Part shown: in pieces, positions 1 to 8,603 of the stretch | Position numbering within the stretch: the first letter of the stretch is position 1 | Layout of the letters: every line of letters starts with the position of its first letter | Assembly (NCBI GenBank): GCA_964556885.1 | Contig: CAZKYP010000084.1 | Location: forward strand, 1 to 13,745 | Direction: 5' to 3' | DNA: 13,745 nucleotides | Origin: CAZKYP01 sp964556885 | Lineage (GTDB): Bacteria; Planctomycetota; Phycisphaerae; Sedimentisphaerales; Anaerobacaceae | Translations under genes and position numbers: made by a program | The notes under the pieces: generated by a model | Seen by the model: only the letters and a program-made list of their open reading frames with translations | Databases searched by the model: none | What the model was told of the DNA's origin: nothing

Positions 1-1999
1 ATGTATCGCAGTCGGTTGTATTGCCCAGCAGATCGGCGATTTTGGAGATGATATCGAAATCGATATAGGCATAGGCATTGATGACAGTTCGGGCTTCTGC
101 GTTCATGTCATAACCGTATCTCATCTCGGCCGGCCAGTCGATAATACCATACTGATACGCGCCGCCGCCACCAGCCAGATTGTGAATCAAACCGGTCGAT
201 TCATTTTTATAAGTGTCTACATAATCGGCAACTTTTTTGAGCCGGTCATAGTTGGCTCTCAAAAATTCGATATTGCCGCTTTGCATATAATAATCCCATG
301 CCCAGACAAGGTATGACTGGGTATAGTCGGGAATATCCCGCTTTCCATCCGAATTGGGATAAACAGCGTTAAGCCTGCCGTCGGGCCAGTACTGGTCCTG
401 TGAATCGAGGAATTCGAGGAGAATACGCAGATTCATGGCTCTGTCGCCCATGGTAGTCATGGCGGCCACTCCCTGGGACCATGCATCGCCCAGGAATCCG
501 CCTTTTTCGCGCGTGGGCGTATCGACAAATTCCTCCTGTGCCCCGACAATCAGGGAATGTTTCATCAGGTCCCAGACCTGGTTCAGCATATCGTTGGAAG
601 AGCTGAAGCTGGAACGAGAGGTGTCCAGTTCGTAATGCCTGCAAATGAATTTGACCTTCGAGGTGGTCAAAACGTTGGGGGAGTTGTCAACCTGGAAATA
701 TCGCATTCCAAGATAGACCATGGGATGAAAAACCGCTGTACCGCCGTCTAAAATGAAAGAATAACTCATATTGGTATTTTGTGTTGTCCGTGTGGAGACA
801 GTGCCGTCGTCGTTCAGTGTGTAGCCGCCGCGCATGTTCACTGTGGTCCCGGCCTGGCCGCCGGAAAAGGTGATTTTTGGCGTTCCGGGAAAAACTTTTC
901 CTAAATCTATCACGTATGTACCTTGGCCAAGGTCGGTGATGGAGACTGGGGTGATTTCTTCCTCAATTAGCTGGGTCAGGTCGGATTGGAGATTTTCCGT
1001 CCAGGGGGCAACTGGAGGAGCACCAATTTCTGTTGCCGCCGACCAGGAAGAATCGTTGAAGCTGAGCGTATTCCAGTCCGGGATAATCTCCGAAGCATCG
1101 ATTTTATCTATATAACCAACTCCTTCGCCGCCCCGTTGGCGCTGCCCGGTGACCCAGCTTGAAGCTTGTTTTTGTTTCCATGTATCGTCAGTTCCTATGA
1201 CGGTTGATGTCGAGTCGGTATATTCGATTACGACCTTTAAAAGGAAGCCGCGGCTGCTGGTGGCTCGTCCCTGTCCGCCGCCGAACCAGTGTGTCAGGCA
1301 GGCAAAGACATTCTCTGAATTGGTGGTTAAGTCGGCAGTGATATCGAATGCATTGTAATATTGGTATTGGGGATAATGGTAAGCAAGACCTTTGCCGATA
1401 AGGTTGCCGTTGAGATACAGTTCGTAATTATGAACCGCACTGATATAAACAATGGCTCGCTTGATGGTTTTGTTCGCAAGATTAAATTTCTTGCGGAAGT
1501 AGGTGTAGTCGTCGGCCACATCGGTGTCTTGCTTAATCCATTTGGCCGGCATCCAGTCGCTGCCGGTGAATAGTCCCGTATCGAAGGCGGCCGCTGACGA
1601 GTAGGGACCGGCGTTGTCGTCTTTGTCCCATGTCCGGACCTTCCAGTAACAGCGAGTTGCCGGTGAAAGCGGAGCACCGTCATAAGTGATATAGTTTTGC
1701 CTGCCGGAGCTTGCCTTGCCGCTGTCCCATAAATCTCCTTTGCCGGCATCAAGATTCGTCAGGCTGGAAGCTACAAGGATTTGATATGCCGTCTGGATTT
1801 CGTTATTGTCGGGATCGTTTACATACCAGCCGAAATATGGTTTGTCATCGGTCCCGACCGGGTTGACCTTGTCACAGCTCCTTAAATTATCCGGTGCATC
1901 AGGGGGAAGGGCATACGAGCAGCACGGCTGGATAGAAATGAATATCAGACAGAATAAGGTCAATTTCAGGTTTGCGTGCGAAAGAAGATATGTTTTCAT
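1..1999 (-). CDS. GH78 alpha-L-rhamnosidase, secreted, 3' part missing at window edge
   Basis: The frame is open without a stop from the ATG at 1997-1999 to the left edge (666 codons), so the C-terminus lies outside the window. The product should release terminal alpha-L-rhamnose from plant polysaccharides or glycosides by inverting hydrolysis. Residues 1-30 look like a signal peptide (hydrophobic 12-24, then S-Y-A before LPPDAP). Residues ~35-140 resemble the fibronectin-like N-terminal domain of these enzymes, ~150-320 the carbohydrate-binding jelly-roll module, ~350-455 the next beta domain, and ~460 onward the start of the (alpha/alpha)6 catalytic barrel. The motif DTPTREKGGFLGDA at 493-506 matches the family's acidic cluster. 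D493, E498 and D505 have the spacing I recall for D567/E572/D579 of Bacillus RhaB, making E498 the candidate general acid. The second catalytic Glu would be off-window. AAGGAG at 2005-2010 lies 5 nt before the ATG. Family assignment is firm; the exact substrate is inferred. Confidence 0.9.
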   Translation of the reverse strand, partial: MKTYLLSHANLKLTLFCLIFISIQPCCSYALPPDAPDNLRSCDKVNPVGTDDKPYFGWYVNDPDNNEIQTAYQILVASSLTNLDAGKGDLWDSGKASSGRQNYITYDGAPLSPATRCYWKVRTWDKDDNAGPYSSAAAFDTGLFTGSDWMPAKWIKQDTDVADDYTYFRKKFNLANKTIKRAIVYISAVHNYELYLNGNLIGKGLAYHYPQYQYYNAFDITADLTTNSENVFACLTHWFGGGQGRATSSRGFLLKVVIEYTDSTSTVIGTDDTWKQKQASSWVTGQRQRGGEGVGYIDKIDASEIIPDWNTLSFNDSSWSAATEIGAPPVAPWTENLQSDLTQLIEEEITPVSITDLGQGTYVIDLGKVFPGTPKITFSGGQAGTTVNMRGGYTLNDDGTVSTRTTQNTNMSYSFILDGGTAVFHPMVYLGMRYFQVDNSPNVLTTSKVKFICRHYELDTSRSSFSSSNDMLNQVWDLMKHSLIVGAQEEFVDTPTREKGGFLGDAWSQGVAAMTTMGDRAMNLRILLEFLDSQDQYWPDGRLNAVYPNSDGKRDIPDYTQSYLVWAWDYYMQSGNIEFLRANYDRLKKVADYVDTYKNESTGLIHNLAGGGGAYQYGIIDWPAEMRYGYDMNAEARTVINAYAYIDFDIISKIADLLGNTTDCDT

Positions 2000-2059
2000 T
2001 GTTGCTCCTTTATGTTAATGATGTGAATTCAATCTGTTTAGACACTCTTCTGAGTCGAT

Positions 2060-2088
2060 AATATATAGAATTGTCCGGATTTTAGCAA
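2060..2088 (-). promoter_or_regulatory. Candidate sigma70-type promoter for the GH78 gene
   Basis: On the minus strand TTGCTA (2083-2088) and TATATT (2060-2065) are separated by 17 nt, matching the consensus at 4/6 and 5/6 positions. Transcription would begin near 2053, giving a leader of about 50 nt with AAGGAG close to the start codon. It lies in the 112-bp gap after the glycosyltransferase stop, so GH78 can be expressed separately. No operator was recognised. Confidence 0.4.
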
Positions 2089-2111
2089 GGATTGATGTAA
2101 TTCAAGTGGCG

Positions 2112-3164
2112 TTATTCCGCCAGAATATCGAGTAGTTCCCGCTGTATGTTCGAGGAGGGGTGTGTGGCAAAAGTCGCACTTTTATCAGTTAATACCGTTA
2201 CTGCCGGTCCTATTGGTTTATAAACGGCCGGTTTGGTTGGGCCGTAAATCACGAACGTTCGGATGCCTAATCCTGCGGCCAAATGTGAAATTCCGCTGTC
2301 GTTGCCGATGAATACATCCGTGCGGCTTAACAGTCCGAGTACCTGTGACAAGGGCAAATCTCTCAGGCACGTTGCGACGCTGATTATATGTTTTACGGTT
2401 TCGTCGCTGAATCTTTTGATTTCGGCTGGTCCCAAAAGGAATATCGTTTCAAAATCTTTTGAAGCGAGCTCATCGGCTACAGCGAGGAAGTTTTCGATAT
2501 GCCAGCATTTGTTTTTTCCGCCGCTGCCCGGCTGGACAACAGCTATCTTTTTCTGTTTGTCGATTCCTATTTCTCTAAGAAGCTCATTGCCGGTATTGAT
2601 GTCCGCTCTCGTTGCTTTAATTAAATTCTCATCGGATTCGATTTTCCATGACTCCGAAGGTAGATCGATTTGCTCGGTGAGTTGTCCTATGCAAAAATCA
2701 CTGAAATGCCCGGAGAAATCTTCCGGAGGTTTCATATTGAGTGTTATAATTTCCGTGCTGTGGCTGCAGTTGGCCGTAAAAATCAAATTTTGTTCGAAGT
2801 TGCTGTTCGGCTCACCGAGAAATGTGGCAATCCAGGCATAATCGGCAAAAGCACTGATTAACGGATCCGCGTCTTTTAAGTCAAATTCCTGATGTTTAAC
2901 AAATAATTTATGCAATTCTATTGAATCAATTGACCTCGCGCAGTCGATACAGGTTCTGCCCGGCAATATGCCTACGTAATCGGTATGGCCGATGATGTCG
3001 ATCCCGCCCAGGCGGAGGGTTTTCTTCATAAAAGCGGCCAAAGGCAGCGTCAGAATGCAGTCGCCGATCGCCCCTGGTTGTAGTATCACAGCTTGCTGTG
3101 TTTTCCTCGCGGCTTCGGCGCCTTTTTGCTTGAGCAGTTCCAGGATGTTATCTTCTGCCAGCAT
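2112..3164 (-). CDS. GT9-family glycosyltransferase (ADP-heptose:LPS heptosyltransferase-like)
   Basis: A 350-aa protein with the two-Rossmann (GT-B) layout of glycosyltransferase family 9, which transfers heptose or a similar sugar from a nucleotide donor to lipopolysaccharide core or another envelope glycan at the cytoplasmic face. The N-terminal domain opens at residues 29-41 with QPGAIGDCILTLP, the family's usual first strand and glycine loop. The C-terminal domain starts near 206 with AVVQPGSGGKNKCW. At 285-312 it carries the donor-site signature, including N288-D289-S290-G291, H294 and the GPTKP turn. AGGA lies 9 nt upstream of the ATG, supporting this start. Length is normal for the family. 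It sits 87 bp downstream of mnmA and 112 bp upstream of GH78; neither neighbour indicates a substrate. No other LPS-core gene is in the window, so the acceptor is unknown. Confidence 0.88.
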   Translation of the reverse strand: MLAEDNILELLKQKGAEAARKTQQAVILQPGAIGDCILTLPLAAFMKKTLRLGGIDIIGHTDYVGILPGRTCIDCARSIDSIELHKLFVKHQEFDLKDADPLISAFADYAWIATFLGEPNSNFEQNLIFTANCSHSTEIITLNMKPPEDFSGHFSDFCIGQLTEQIDLPSESWKIESDENLIKATRADINTGNELLREIGIDKQKKIAVVQPGSGGKNKCWHIENFLAVADELASKDFETIFLLGPAEIKRFSDETVKHIISVATCLRDLPLSQVLGLLSRTDVFIGNDSGISHLAAGLGIRTFVIYGPTKPAVYKPIGPAVTVLTDKSATFATHPSSNIQRELLDILAE

Positions 3165-3251
3165 AATCTGGAATCCTGAATAGTTTCTATCAAGAGCCTT
3201 GGTAAATTAAAAACAATACACGACAGACTACATTAAATAGCATTGTAACAA

Positions 3252-4307
3252 TTAATCACCCACTTTGTCAATCCATCCTCCACCGATAAGCCTGCTGTTG
3301 ACATGTTCCTGTATATAAAATGCGGCTAACTGGCCCGGTGTAATAGCCGAAACCGGCTCGTCAAATTCGATATCGACTTTATTTCCCTGTGGATTGACCA
3401 GTGCGGGAGCACCTTTATTGTTGTATCGTATCTTTACCTTTGCTCTAAACGGCGATGTCGGCTCATCGACAAGCCAGTTGACTGCGGTAGCTTTGAGCTT
3501 TCTGTTACTGAGCTGCTCTTTCGGCCCGAGTGTTACCGTATTGTTTTCTGCGTCGATTTTAACGACATAGTATGGTTTGCCCATAGCTATCCGCAGTCCC
3601 CGCCGCTGGCCGATTGTGAATCTGTGCACGCCGCTGTGCCGGCCTAAAACTTTGCCGCTGCCGTCAATAATATCTCCCTCGCGGACAAGCTCCGGGCATA
3701 TTTGCTCGAGTACGGCGATATAATCGTCGTTGGGGATAAAGCAAATCTCCTGAGATTCGGCTTTGTGTTCCGTTCCCAAGCCGAATTCGGCCGCCATTTG
3801 TCGCGTCTGTTGCTTGGAAAAATCGCTCATCGGCAGGATAATATGCGGCAGTACGCTTCTGTCGACCATTGAAAGCACATAAGACTGGTCTTTGGCCGTA
3901 TCGGCCGATTCATAAAGGCCAGTATCGCTTTTTTGATTAAGGATTCTTGCGTAATGGCCGGTTGCTATAAACTGCGCACCGTTATTTTGTGCGAAATCCC
4001 ATAGTTTTCCGAACTTAATGTACTTGTTGCAGAAGACACAGGGATTGGGTGTCCGGCCTTTTTTGTATTCATTGCGAAAATAATCGAGAATGTGGTCGAA
4101 GTCCTTTCGAAGGTCCAGTACGTGAAGTTTGATCTTCAACTTTTCTGCAACCGTTTCGGCGTCGGCCTGCGCATGTTGAGCATTGTCATTGGTTATCATG
4201 AACACGCCGGTGCAGTCCAGACCCTTCCGGCATAACAATGCGGTGGCGGTCGAGCTGTCAACTCCTCCACTTAGTGCTACAAATACCTTTTGCTGTCTGG
4301 CGTCCAT
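3252..4307 (-). CDS. mnmA: tRNA-specific 2-thiouridylase MnmA
   Basis: A 351-aa cytoplasmic enzyme that adenylates and then thiolates C2 of the wobble uridine in tRNA-Lys, -Glu and -Gln, using persulfide sulfur delivered from a cysteine desulfurase. The PP-loop ATP-binding motif SGGVDSS is at residues 13-19. C93, in the segment TPNPCVFCNKYIKFG, and C189, in AESQEICFIPNDDY, are at the positions of the catalytic cysteine pair of this family. TGHYA at 116-120 and IGQRRGL in the central domain are further signatures, followed by the C-terminal beta-barrel. Length is normal and all key residues are present. The ribosome-binding site is weak. The gap of ~91 bp to the FG-GAP gene and 87 bp to the GT9 gene shows no obvious terminator, so cotranscription is possible but there is no functional link to either. 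Confidence 0.96.
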   Translation of the reverse strand: MDARQQKVFVALSGGVDSSTATALLCRKGLDCTGVFMITNDNAQHAQADAETVAEKLKIKLHVLDLRKDFDHILDYFRNEYKKGRTPNPCVFCNKYIKFGKLWDFAQNNGAQFIATGHYARILNQKSDTGLYESADTAKDQSYVLSMVDRSVLPHIILPMSDFSKQQTRQMAAEFGLGTEHKAESQEICFIPNDDYIAVLEQICPELVREGDIIDGSGKVLGRHSGVHRFTIGQRRGLRIAMGKPYYVVKIDAENNTVTLGPKEQLSNRKLKATAVNWLVDEPTSPFRAKVKIRYNNKGAPALVNPQGNKVDIEFDEPVSAITPGQLAAFYIQEHVNSRLIGGGWIDKVGD

Positions 4308-4398
4308 TTTGCGTGTAACTTATTTACCGGCGTGTAAGAAGCCGTGATCGATAAAACCGAAGCTACCTGCTAAAAATGAAATTTGCCGGGGGCCGTGG

Positions 4399-6819
4399 TC
4401 AGTCCTGCGGGTAAACAATTATGCGGTCATGGATTATAGTTACGAGGTCATCCTTGCCGTCGCCTGTTACGTCGGCGATCTTCATTTCTCGCGGCTCGAC
4501 GTTGGTCTTGCCCCGGTTTTCACTGTCGCGGTAGCTTTTCTGCTCGAATATCTTGAACCTCATCGCAGGAACCGGTTTGAGTCCGGCGTCGAGTGCAAGT
4601 ATTTCGAAGTAATTATTTTTGGGTTCGACCGTAATGATGTCGAGCCTATTGTCGGAGTTGATGTCTCCGGCGGTAAGATTGCCGTATACGCCGTCTTTTA
4701 TTTCCGTTTCGTAACTGAACTGTTGTTCCAGATAGGCTGAGGTTTCCTCACTGCTTGGCGGTGTTATAAGTGCGAACTTCTCGCTGTCAAAAAGCAGGAT
4801 GTTCTTTTCCCGGCCGCCCGTCAAAGGTGCATACATCATCTTAAGGCGGGCTGTAGTGCTCCATTTTCCTACATCAAGCTCTTTCTCAACCCGGTAGGTC
4901 TTATCTTCACCTGCATTGAGTACCTGGAGCTGGCCTTTTTGACCGTCCAGCAGGAGGATGGTCGGTCTGTCCGTTGAAAGGATATCGAATGCGGCGACGG
5001 CTGCAATCTGGTTTTCCGTGCTCTTGGAGTTATACTGGTCGACGACGTTCCAGCTTTGACCTTCCGAGAAAATCAGACTGCGAGCAAAGTTCTTTTGTGC
5101 CACTAAAAGCTCGTCTCCGGGCTTGCCGTCAATATTGGCGACAGCGGTTGATCTCTCGCTTGCCTCTTTAATCAAACTGGTCTGTGCCTTTGGCGAGTCT
5201 ACGACCTCGAATTTACCTTGTTGAGTTTGGCGAACCAGAATAGGGAGTTCATAACTGACGAATATCAGGACATCTTTCATGCCGTCCTGGTCGACGTCAA
5301 GGACTTTCATTCCTTCCGGGTTGGATGTGAGCTTCGAGAGCTCCAGCACAGGGTCAGTACTGTTTTGATCGGCGTTTTGGTTTTTAGCGTCGATGCCTGC
5401 AGGATTGTCATGCTGCTTTTCTGTTGTGTACAGGTCTTGTATTATCCTGAATGTCCTGTTGTCGTTTTGGTCTTTGGACACGTAAACACAGTCCATGCTC
5501 CCGTCGTTATCGATATCGGAAAGTTCCATGGCGACAGGTTCACCGGTTAGTCCGACAGGGCGGGGGAAGGACAATCTTTCATCTTCGTATTTGCTGATGC
5601 CTATGACTTTTTCTTTAACGCTTAAGATGCCTAATTCCATTTGTCCGTCGTGGTCTATATCCGCTGCGGACAGGCTCGTAATGTCGGAAAAGGCCGGGAA
5701 TTTCACCGGCTCCGTTAAGCCGATTTGCGGTGTTTGTTTATATAGAACCAGTTCAGCCGCACCGGGATTGCTTACTACTATGTCGATTAAGCCGTCGCCG
5801 TTGAAGTCACCGGCCGCAAGGTCCCGTTTGGTGTCCCCTTGCCCTGAAGCGAGTGGGTAGAAAAGAATCGGCCAGTCGACGTCCTTGCGGTTGTCCGGTG
5901 AAAGTTTATAACAAATCATGCGCCCGCTCAGGGCGTCTATGGTCAGTATTTCCTTGCCCGGCTCGTCGTCAATATCAACAAGCTCGAGTACGTACGGCCT
6001 TTCGATAAATAATTGAACCTGCGGCCCTAACTGTCCCGTTTCAAGGCCGTATCGTACGTGAATCGGCTTTTCGGCGTCGGTAGTCACAATTATAAGGTCG
6101 TTTATATTATCTCCGTTAAGGTCGCCGGCATCGACTCCCATTGATAGTACCGAAGTAGGGTATTTGACGGGCTCGGCCAGCAGGCCGGAATCTTTTTGAA
6201 CTATGATGTAAATGCCGTCATTGCCGGCGACAATTAAGTCTTTGAGGCCGTCATTATTCATATCGGCGCAGGCGAGCATATTCGGATTTAACAGGCCGTC
6301 GTCTAACTTTATCTTTTTTTGAGTTTGCCATTCAGGGAATAAAGTTTTTTCTGCTTCGCCCTCTTTGGCCTTTTGCAGCATGATATACAAACCCCGCGGC
6401 TCACCGTAAAACGCCATGTCCTCGAGTCCGTCTGAGTTCAGGTCTCCGCAGACCATGCTTTGAATTTTTTGTGAAATCGGGATATTGTGTTTTTCAAAAC
6501 GGGTAGGGGGGGTAATCGTATTGATATCTATATCATTGGGATCGACGGTGGCCGGCTCTTCGCCCGGTCCGATTGATTCCTTCTGTAACAGCAGCTCTAT
6601 TCTGGCTTTCCTGTTATTGGTAACGACAATATCGTTTCGACCGTCACCGTTAAAATCGGCAATTCTCAGATTACTTACTCCCCAGTCGAGTTTTATTATC
6701 TCCATTTCGCCGAAGCCGTAATATTCGGAGAGTTCGTCGTAACTGATTGATTGTTCATTTGGGTAGGCCGGGAGAATGACTGACAATAGGATTACGATAA
6801 TTATTTTATTTAGTCTCAC
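4399..6819 (-). CDS. Secreted FG-GAP/VCBS repeat protein (beta-propeller type)
   Basis: An 806-aa exported protein built almost entirely of FG-GAP/VCBS-like repeats. I count about twelve copies of a D-x-D/N-x-D-G calcium-binding loop followed by a hydrophobic strand, for example ADFNGDGRNDIVV near the N-terminus, GDFNGDGLIDIVV mid-protein and ADVTGDGKDDLVT near the C-terminus; a few copies are degenerate. Such repeats fold into Ca2+-bound propeller blades, and large sets of them are common in exported planctomycete proteins. The GTG at 6817-6819 is preferred over the ATG at 6832-6834: GGAGG (6828-6832) is 8 nt before GTG, the ATG overlaps that Shine-Dalgarno, and GTG yields a compact signal peptide (MRLNK plus a hydrophobic run ending near PAYP). 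There is no membrane anchor or sorting tail and no catalytic domain, so the role is unknown; ligand binding or a surface/periplasmic scaffold is a guess. A strong promoter lies just upstream. Confidence 0.85.
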   Translation of the reverse strand: MRLNKIIIVILLSVILPAYPNEQSISYDELSEYYGFGEMEIIKLDWGVSNLRIADFNGDGRNDIVVTNNRKARIELLLQKESIGPGEEPATVDPNDIDINTITPPTRFEKHNIPISQKIQSMVCGDLNSDGLEDMAFYGEPRGLYIMLQKAKEGEAEKTLFPEWQTQKKIKLDDGLLNPNMLACADMNNDGLKDLIVAGNDGIYIIVQKDSGLLAEPVKYPTSVLSMGVDAGDLNGDNINDLIIVTTDAEKPIHVRYGLETGQLGPQVQLFIERPYVLELVDIDDEPGKEILTIDALSGRMICYKLSPDNRKDVDWPILFYPLASGQGDTKRDLAAGDFNGDGLIDIVVSNPGAAELVLYKQTPQIGLTEPVKFPAFSDITSLSAADIDHDGQMELGILSVKEKVIGISKYEDERLSFPRPVGLTGEPVAMELSDIDNDGSMDCVYVSKDQNDNRTFRIIQDLYTTEKQHDNPAGIDAKNQNADQNSTDPVLELSKLTSNPEGMKVLDVDQDGMKDVLIFVSYELPILVRQTQQGKFEVVDSPKAQTSLIKEASERSTAVANIDGKPGDELLVAQKNFARSLIFSEGQSWNVVDQYNSKSTENQIAAVAAFDILSTDRPTILLLDGQKGQLQVLNAGEDKTYRVEKELDVGKWSTTARLKMMYAPLTGGREKNILLFDSEKFALITPPSSEETSAYLEQQFSYETEIKDGVYGNLTAGDINSDNRLDIITVEPKNNYFEILALDAGLKPVPAMRFKIFEQKSYRDSENRGKTNVEPREMKIADVTGDGKDDLVTIIHDRIIVYPQD

Positions 6820-6834
6820 AGCGGAAACCTCCAT
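6817..6834 (-). promoter_or_regulatory. Strong ribosome-binding site that decides a GTG start
   Basis: GGAGG (6828-6832) is followed after 8 nt by GTG (6817-6819), then codons for a basic and hydrophobic signal peptide. The ATG five codons upstream overlaps the Shine-Dalgarno itself and has no ribosome-binding site of its own, so the longer start is unlikely. Confidence 0.7.
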
Positions 6835-6912
6835 TGCTTTCCGTTAAACAACCGAATTTATTCAACTCGAACAAAACTTTTTCGATTTTCACCACCTCGT
6901 CCCCATGACATA

Positions 6913-6941
6913 AATATATTCGTTATTTGTACCAATATCAA
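6913..6941 (-). promoter_or_regulatory. Candidate sigma70-type promoter of the FG-GAP gene
   Basis: On the minus strand TTGATA (6936-6941) and TATATT (6913-6918) match the -35 and -10 consensus at 5/6 each, with an ideal 17-nt spacer. The start would fall near 6906, leaving a leader of ~87 nt before the GTG. It lies wholly within the 176-bp gap after the TPR gene stop, so the FG-GAP gene need not depend on read-through. Confidence 0.6.
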
Positions 6942-6995
6942 TGGAAAAAGTGCCCGATTTGAAAGTCGTTGTCAGATGTCTGAAATTAAACGTTT

Positions 6996-8603
6996 CTATC
7001 GCACTTTGCTTTTGATGGCATCTATCTGCTCTTGTGTGACCTCGATTCCTAATTCCCGTGCTTTTGTGAGGTGCTTCCATGCCAGGTCGTATTTTTTCAA
7101 CTGATAGAAACCGAATGCAAGTTGGTAATATGCATCACCAATATTTGGGTCGATTTCCACGACCTTCAGATATGCGGCCACGGCATGTTCATGGTCGTTG
7201 TTGTTGGAATACGCCGCACCAATGTTGTAGTAAATCATAGCTTCTCGCGGCTCTATCAGGACGGCTTTTTTATATTGTTCGATGGCCTCATTATATTTGT
7301 CCTGTCCGAAATATGCGTTACCCAGGTTGACAAGTGCGGCGAACATGTCCGGTTTCAGAGCCAATACCTTCCGGTATGACGATATTTCATCGTTGGTCCT
7401 GCCTTCTTTATTGTAGCAAACCGCCAGTCCATAATGGGCGTCTATTAAATCCGGATCGATTCTAATCGCTGTATTATATTCCGATACCGCTTGATGGAAT
7501 TTGTCCATCTGTCTGTATGTGTCACCCATCTGGCTGTGGCAGCCGGCGTCATCCGGTTTTATAGTAAGAACCTGTCGTAACTGATTTATCGCAAGGTTGA
7601 ATCTTTCCTGTTTGCAATACGTCAGAGCAAGGCTCTTGTAGGCTTCGACGAAGTTCGGATCGAGCCTAAGGGCTTCACTGTATTCCAAGACGGCATAGGA
7701 GAACCATTCTTTATCCGTATATGCATTCCCGATACCGTAATGGAACTTAGCCTCGTTGGGATTGATTTGCAGTGCGTATTTGTATTCTTTGATTGCTTCT
7801 GAAATACGATTTTTACGCAGGTATATATTGCCGAGGTTACCCCTTGCCTCCGACAGGGTCGGATTAATCTCGATTGCTCTTTCCAGTGCAAGCTGGGCGG
7901 ATTCCATGTTGCCGATTTCGCTGTAGCTGTTGCCGAGATTGTTGAAGAAACAGCCTAAAGTCTGAATCTTGTTCAGATTCTTCATATATATGCTGTCCGA
8001 CCTGTTCCGCGGTACGTTGAATTCTTCGATGTATTGTTCATCCGGGGCCGTGCCGCCTCCGCCGGTTGTTTCAATATTGAATTGTCTTCTCCCGTCGTCG
8101 TACCTGACGAAGAAATGCCCTGGTACTACGACCCCATGGACGGGCACATCGAGTCTTTCAGCTATGGAAAGGTATAAAACCGACAGGCTCAGGCAGTAAC
8201 CGCGTTTCTGGTCCAGTACTGTGTGCAGAAAAAGGCTGTTCGGGTCGGTTGCCTCTGAAAGTGATTCGAAGCCGAGTTCATCGAAAAGATACTGGTTTAT
8301 GACGGGGATGGCCTTGAAGTTGGTCGGTAATCTTTTTTGCCTGAGTCTTTCGCGGATTTCCAGGGCCATATTGTCTAATCTTTCGAGGTATTTCCGCCCA
8401 TAGACCATATCGCTCCACTGTTCGGAAACAATCAGAACCGCAGTGGCCAAATCGACTTCGTTTTCCGGCAGCCGAAGCACCTGCTCAATAGATTTTGCAT
8501 TCAGGCCGGATTTATTCCAGTTGGCTAACGGTCCGCTGGAACGGGCCTGTAGCATTGAGACCAGGATAAGTACATAAGTTATTGTCAAATAAGCCTTTTT
8601 CAT
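6996..8603 (-). CDS. Exported transglutaminase-like (Transglut_core2/SirB1-type) protein with nine TPRs
   Basis: A 535-aa protein. Residues 1-~21 form a signal peptide (MKKAYL start, hydrophobic stretch, L-Q-A-R), so it acts outside the cytoplasm. Residues ~35-205 match the Transglut_core2 fold: C137 in RGYCLSLSVLYLSIAERL, H163 in VVVPGHFFVRY, then a strand FNIETT with E178 as possible third residue. This family has the papain-like Cys-His arrangement, but most members have no proven activity. About nine consecutive 34-residue TPRs fill ~218-521, with the usual Y/G/A/P positions (e.g. A-I-E-Q-Y-K-K-A and I-D-P-N). TPRs bind partner proteins. The ATG at 8601-8603 is chosen; a TTG immediately before it is possible. 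No good Shine-Dalgarno sits at the usual distance (GGAGG is ~26 nt upstream). The next gene downstream encodes another exported repeat protein. The partner and substrate are unknown. Confidence 0.85.
   Translation of the reverse strand: MKKAYLTITYVLILVSMLQARSSGPLANWNKSGLNAKSIEQVLRLPENEVDLATAVLIVSEQWSDMVYGRKYLERLDNMALEIRERLRQKRLPTNFKAIPVINQYLFDELGFESLSEATDPNSLFLHTVLDQKRGYCLSLSVLYLSIAERLDVPVHGVVVPGHFFVRYDDGRRQFNIETTGGGGTAPDEQYIEEFNVPRNRSDSIYMKNLNKIQTLGCFFNNLGNSYSEIGNMESAQLALERAIEINPTLSEARGNLGNIYLRKNRISEAIKEYKYALQINPNEAKFHYGIGNAYTDKEWFSYAVLEYSEALRLDPNFVEAYKSLALTYCKQERFNLAINQLRQVLTIKPDDAGCHSQMGDTYRQMDKFHQAVSEYNTAIRIDPDLIDAHYGLAVCYNKEGRTNDEISSYRKVLALKPDMFAALVNLGNAYFGQDKYNEAIEQYKKAVLIEPREAMIYYNIGAAYSNNNDHEHAVAAYLKVVEIDPNIGDAYYQLAFGFYQLKKYDLAWKHLTKARELGIEVTQEQIDAIKSKVR

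Noticed and set aside
1327..1752. 141-codon minus-strand ORF inside the GH78 region
   Set aside because: It is in a different frame from the continuous 666-codon GH78 frame and shows no family features.
2263..2841. 192-codon plus-strand ORF antisense to the GT9 gene
   Set aside because: Low-complexity translation rich in Ser/Leu with no domain; the opposite strand encodes a convincing GT9 protein.
6972..6983. Small inverted repeat TCAGA-TG-TCTGA after the TPR gene as a terminator
   Set aside because: The stem is only 5 bp with a 2-nt loop, and there is no U-tract on the minus strand.
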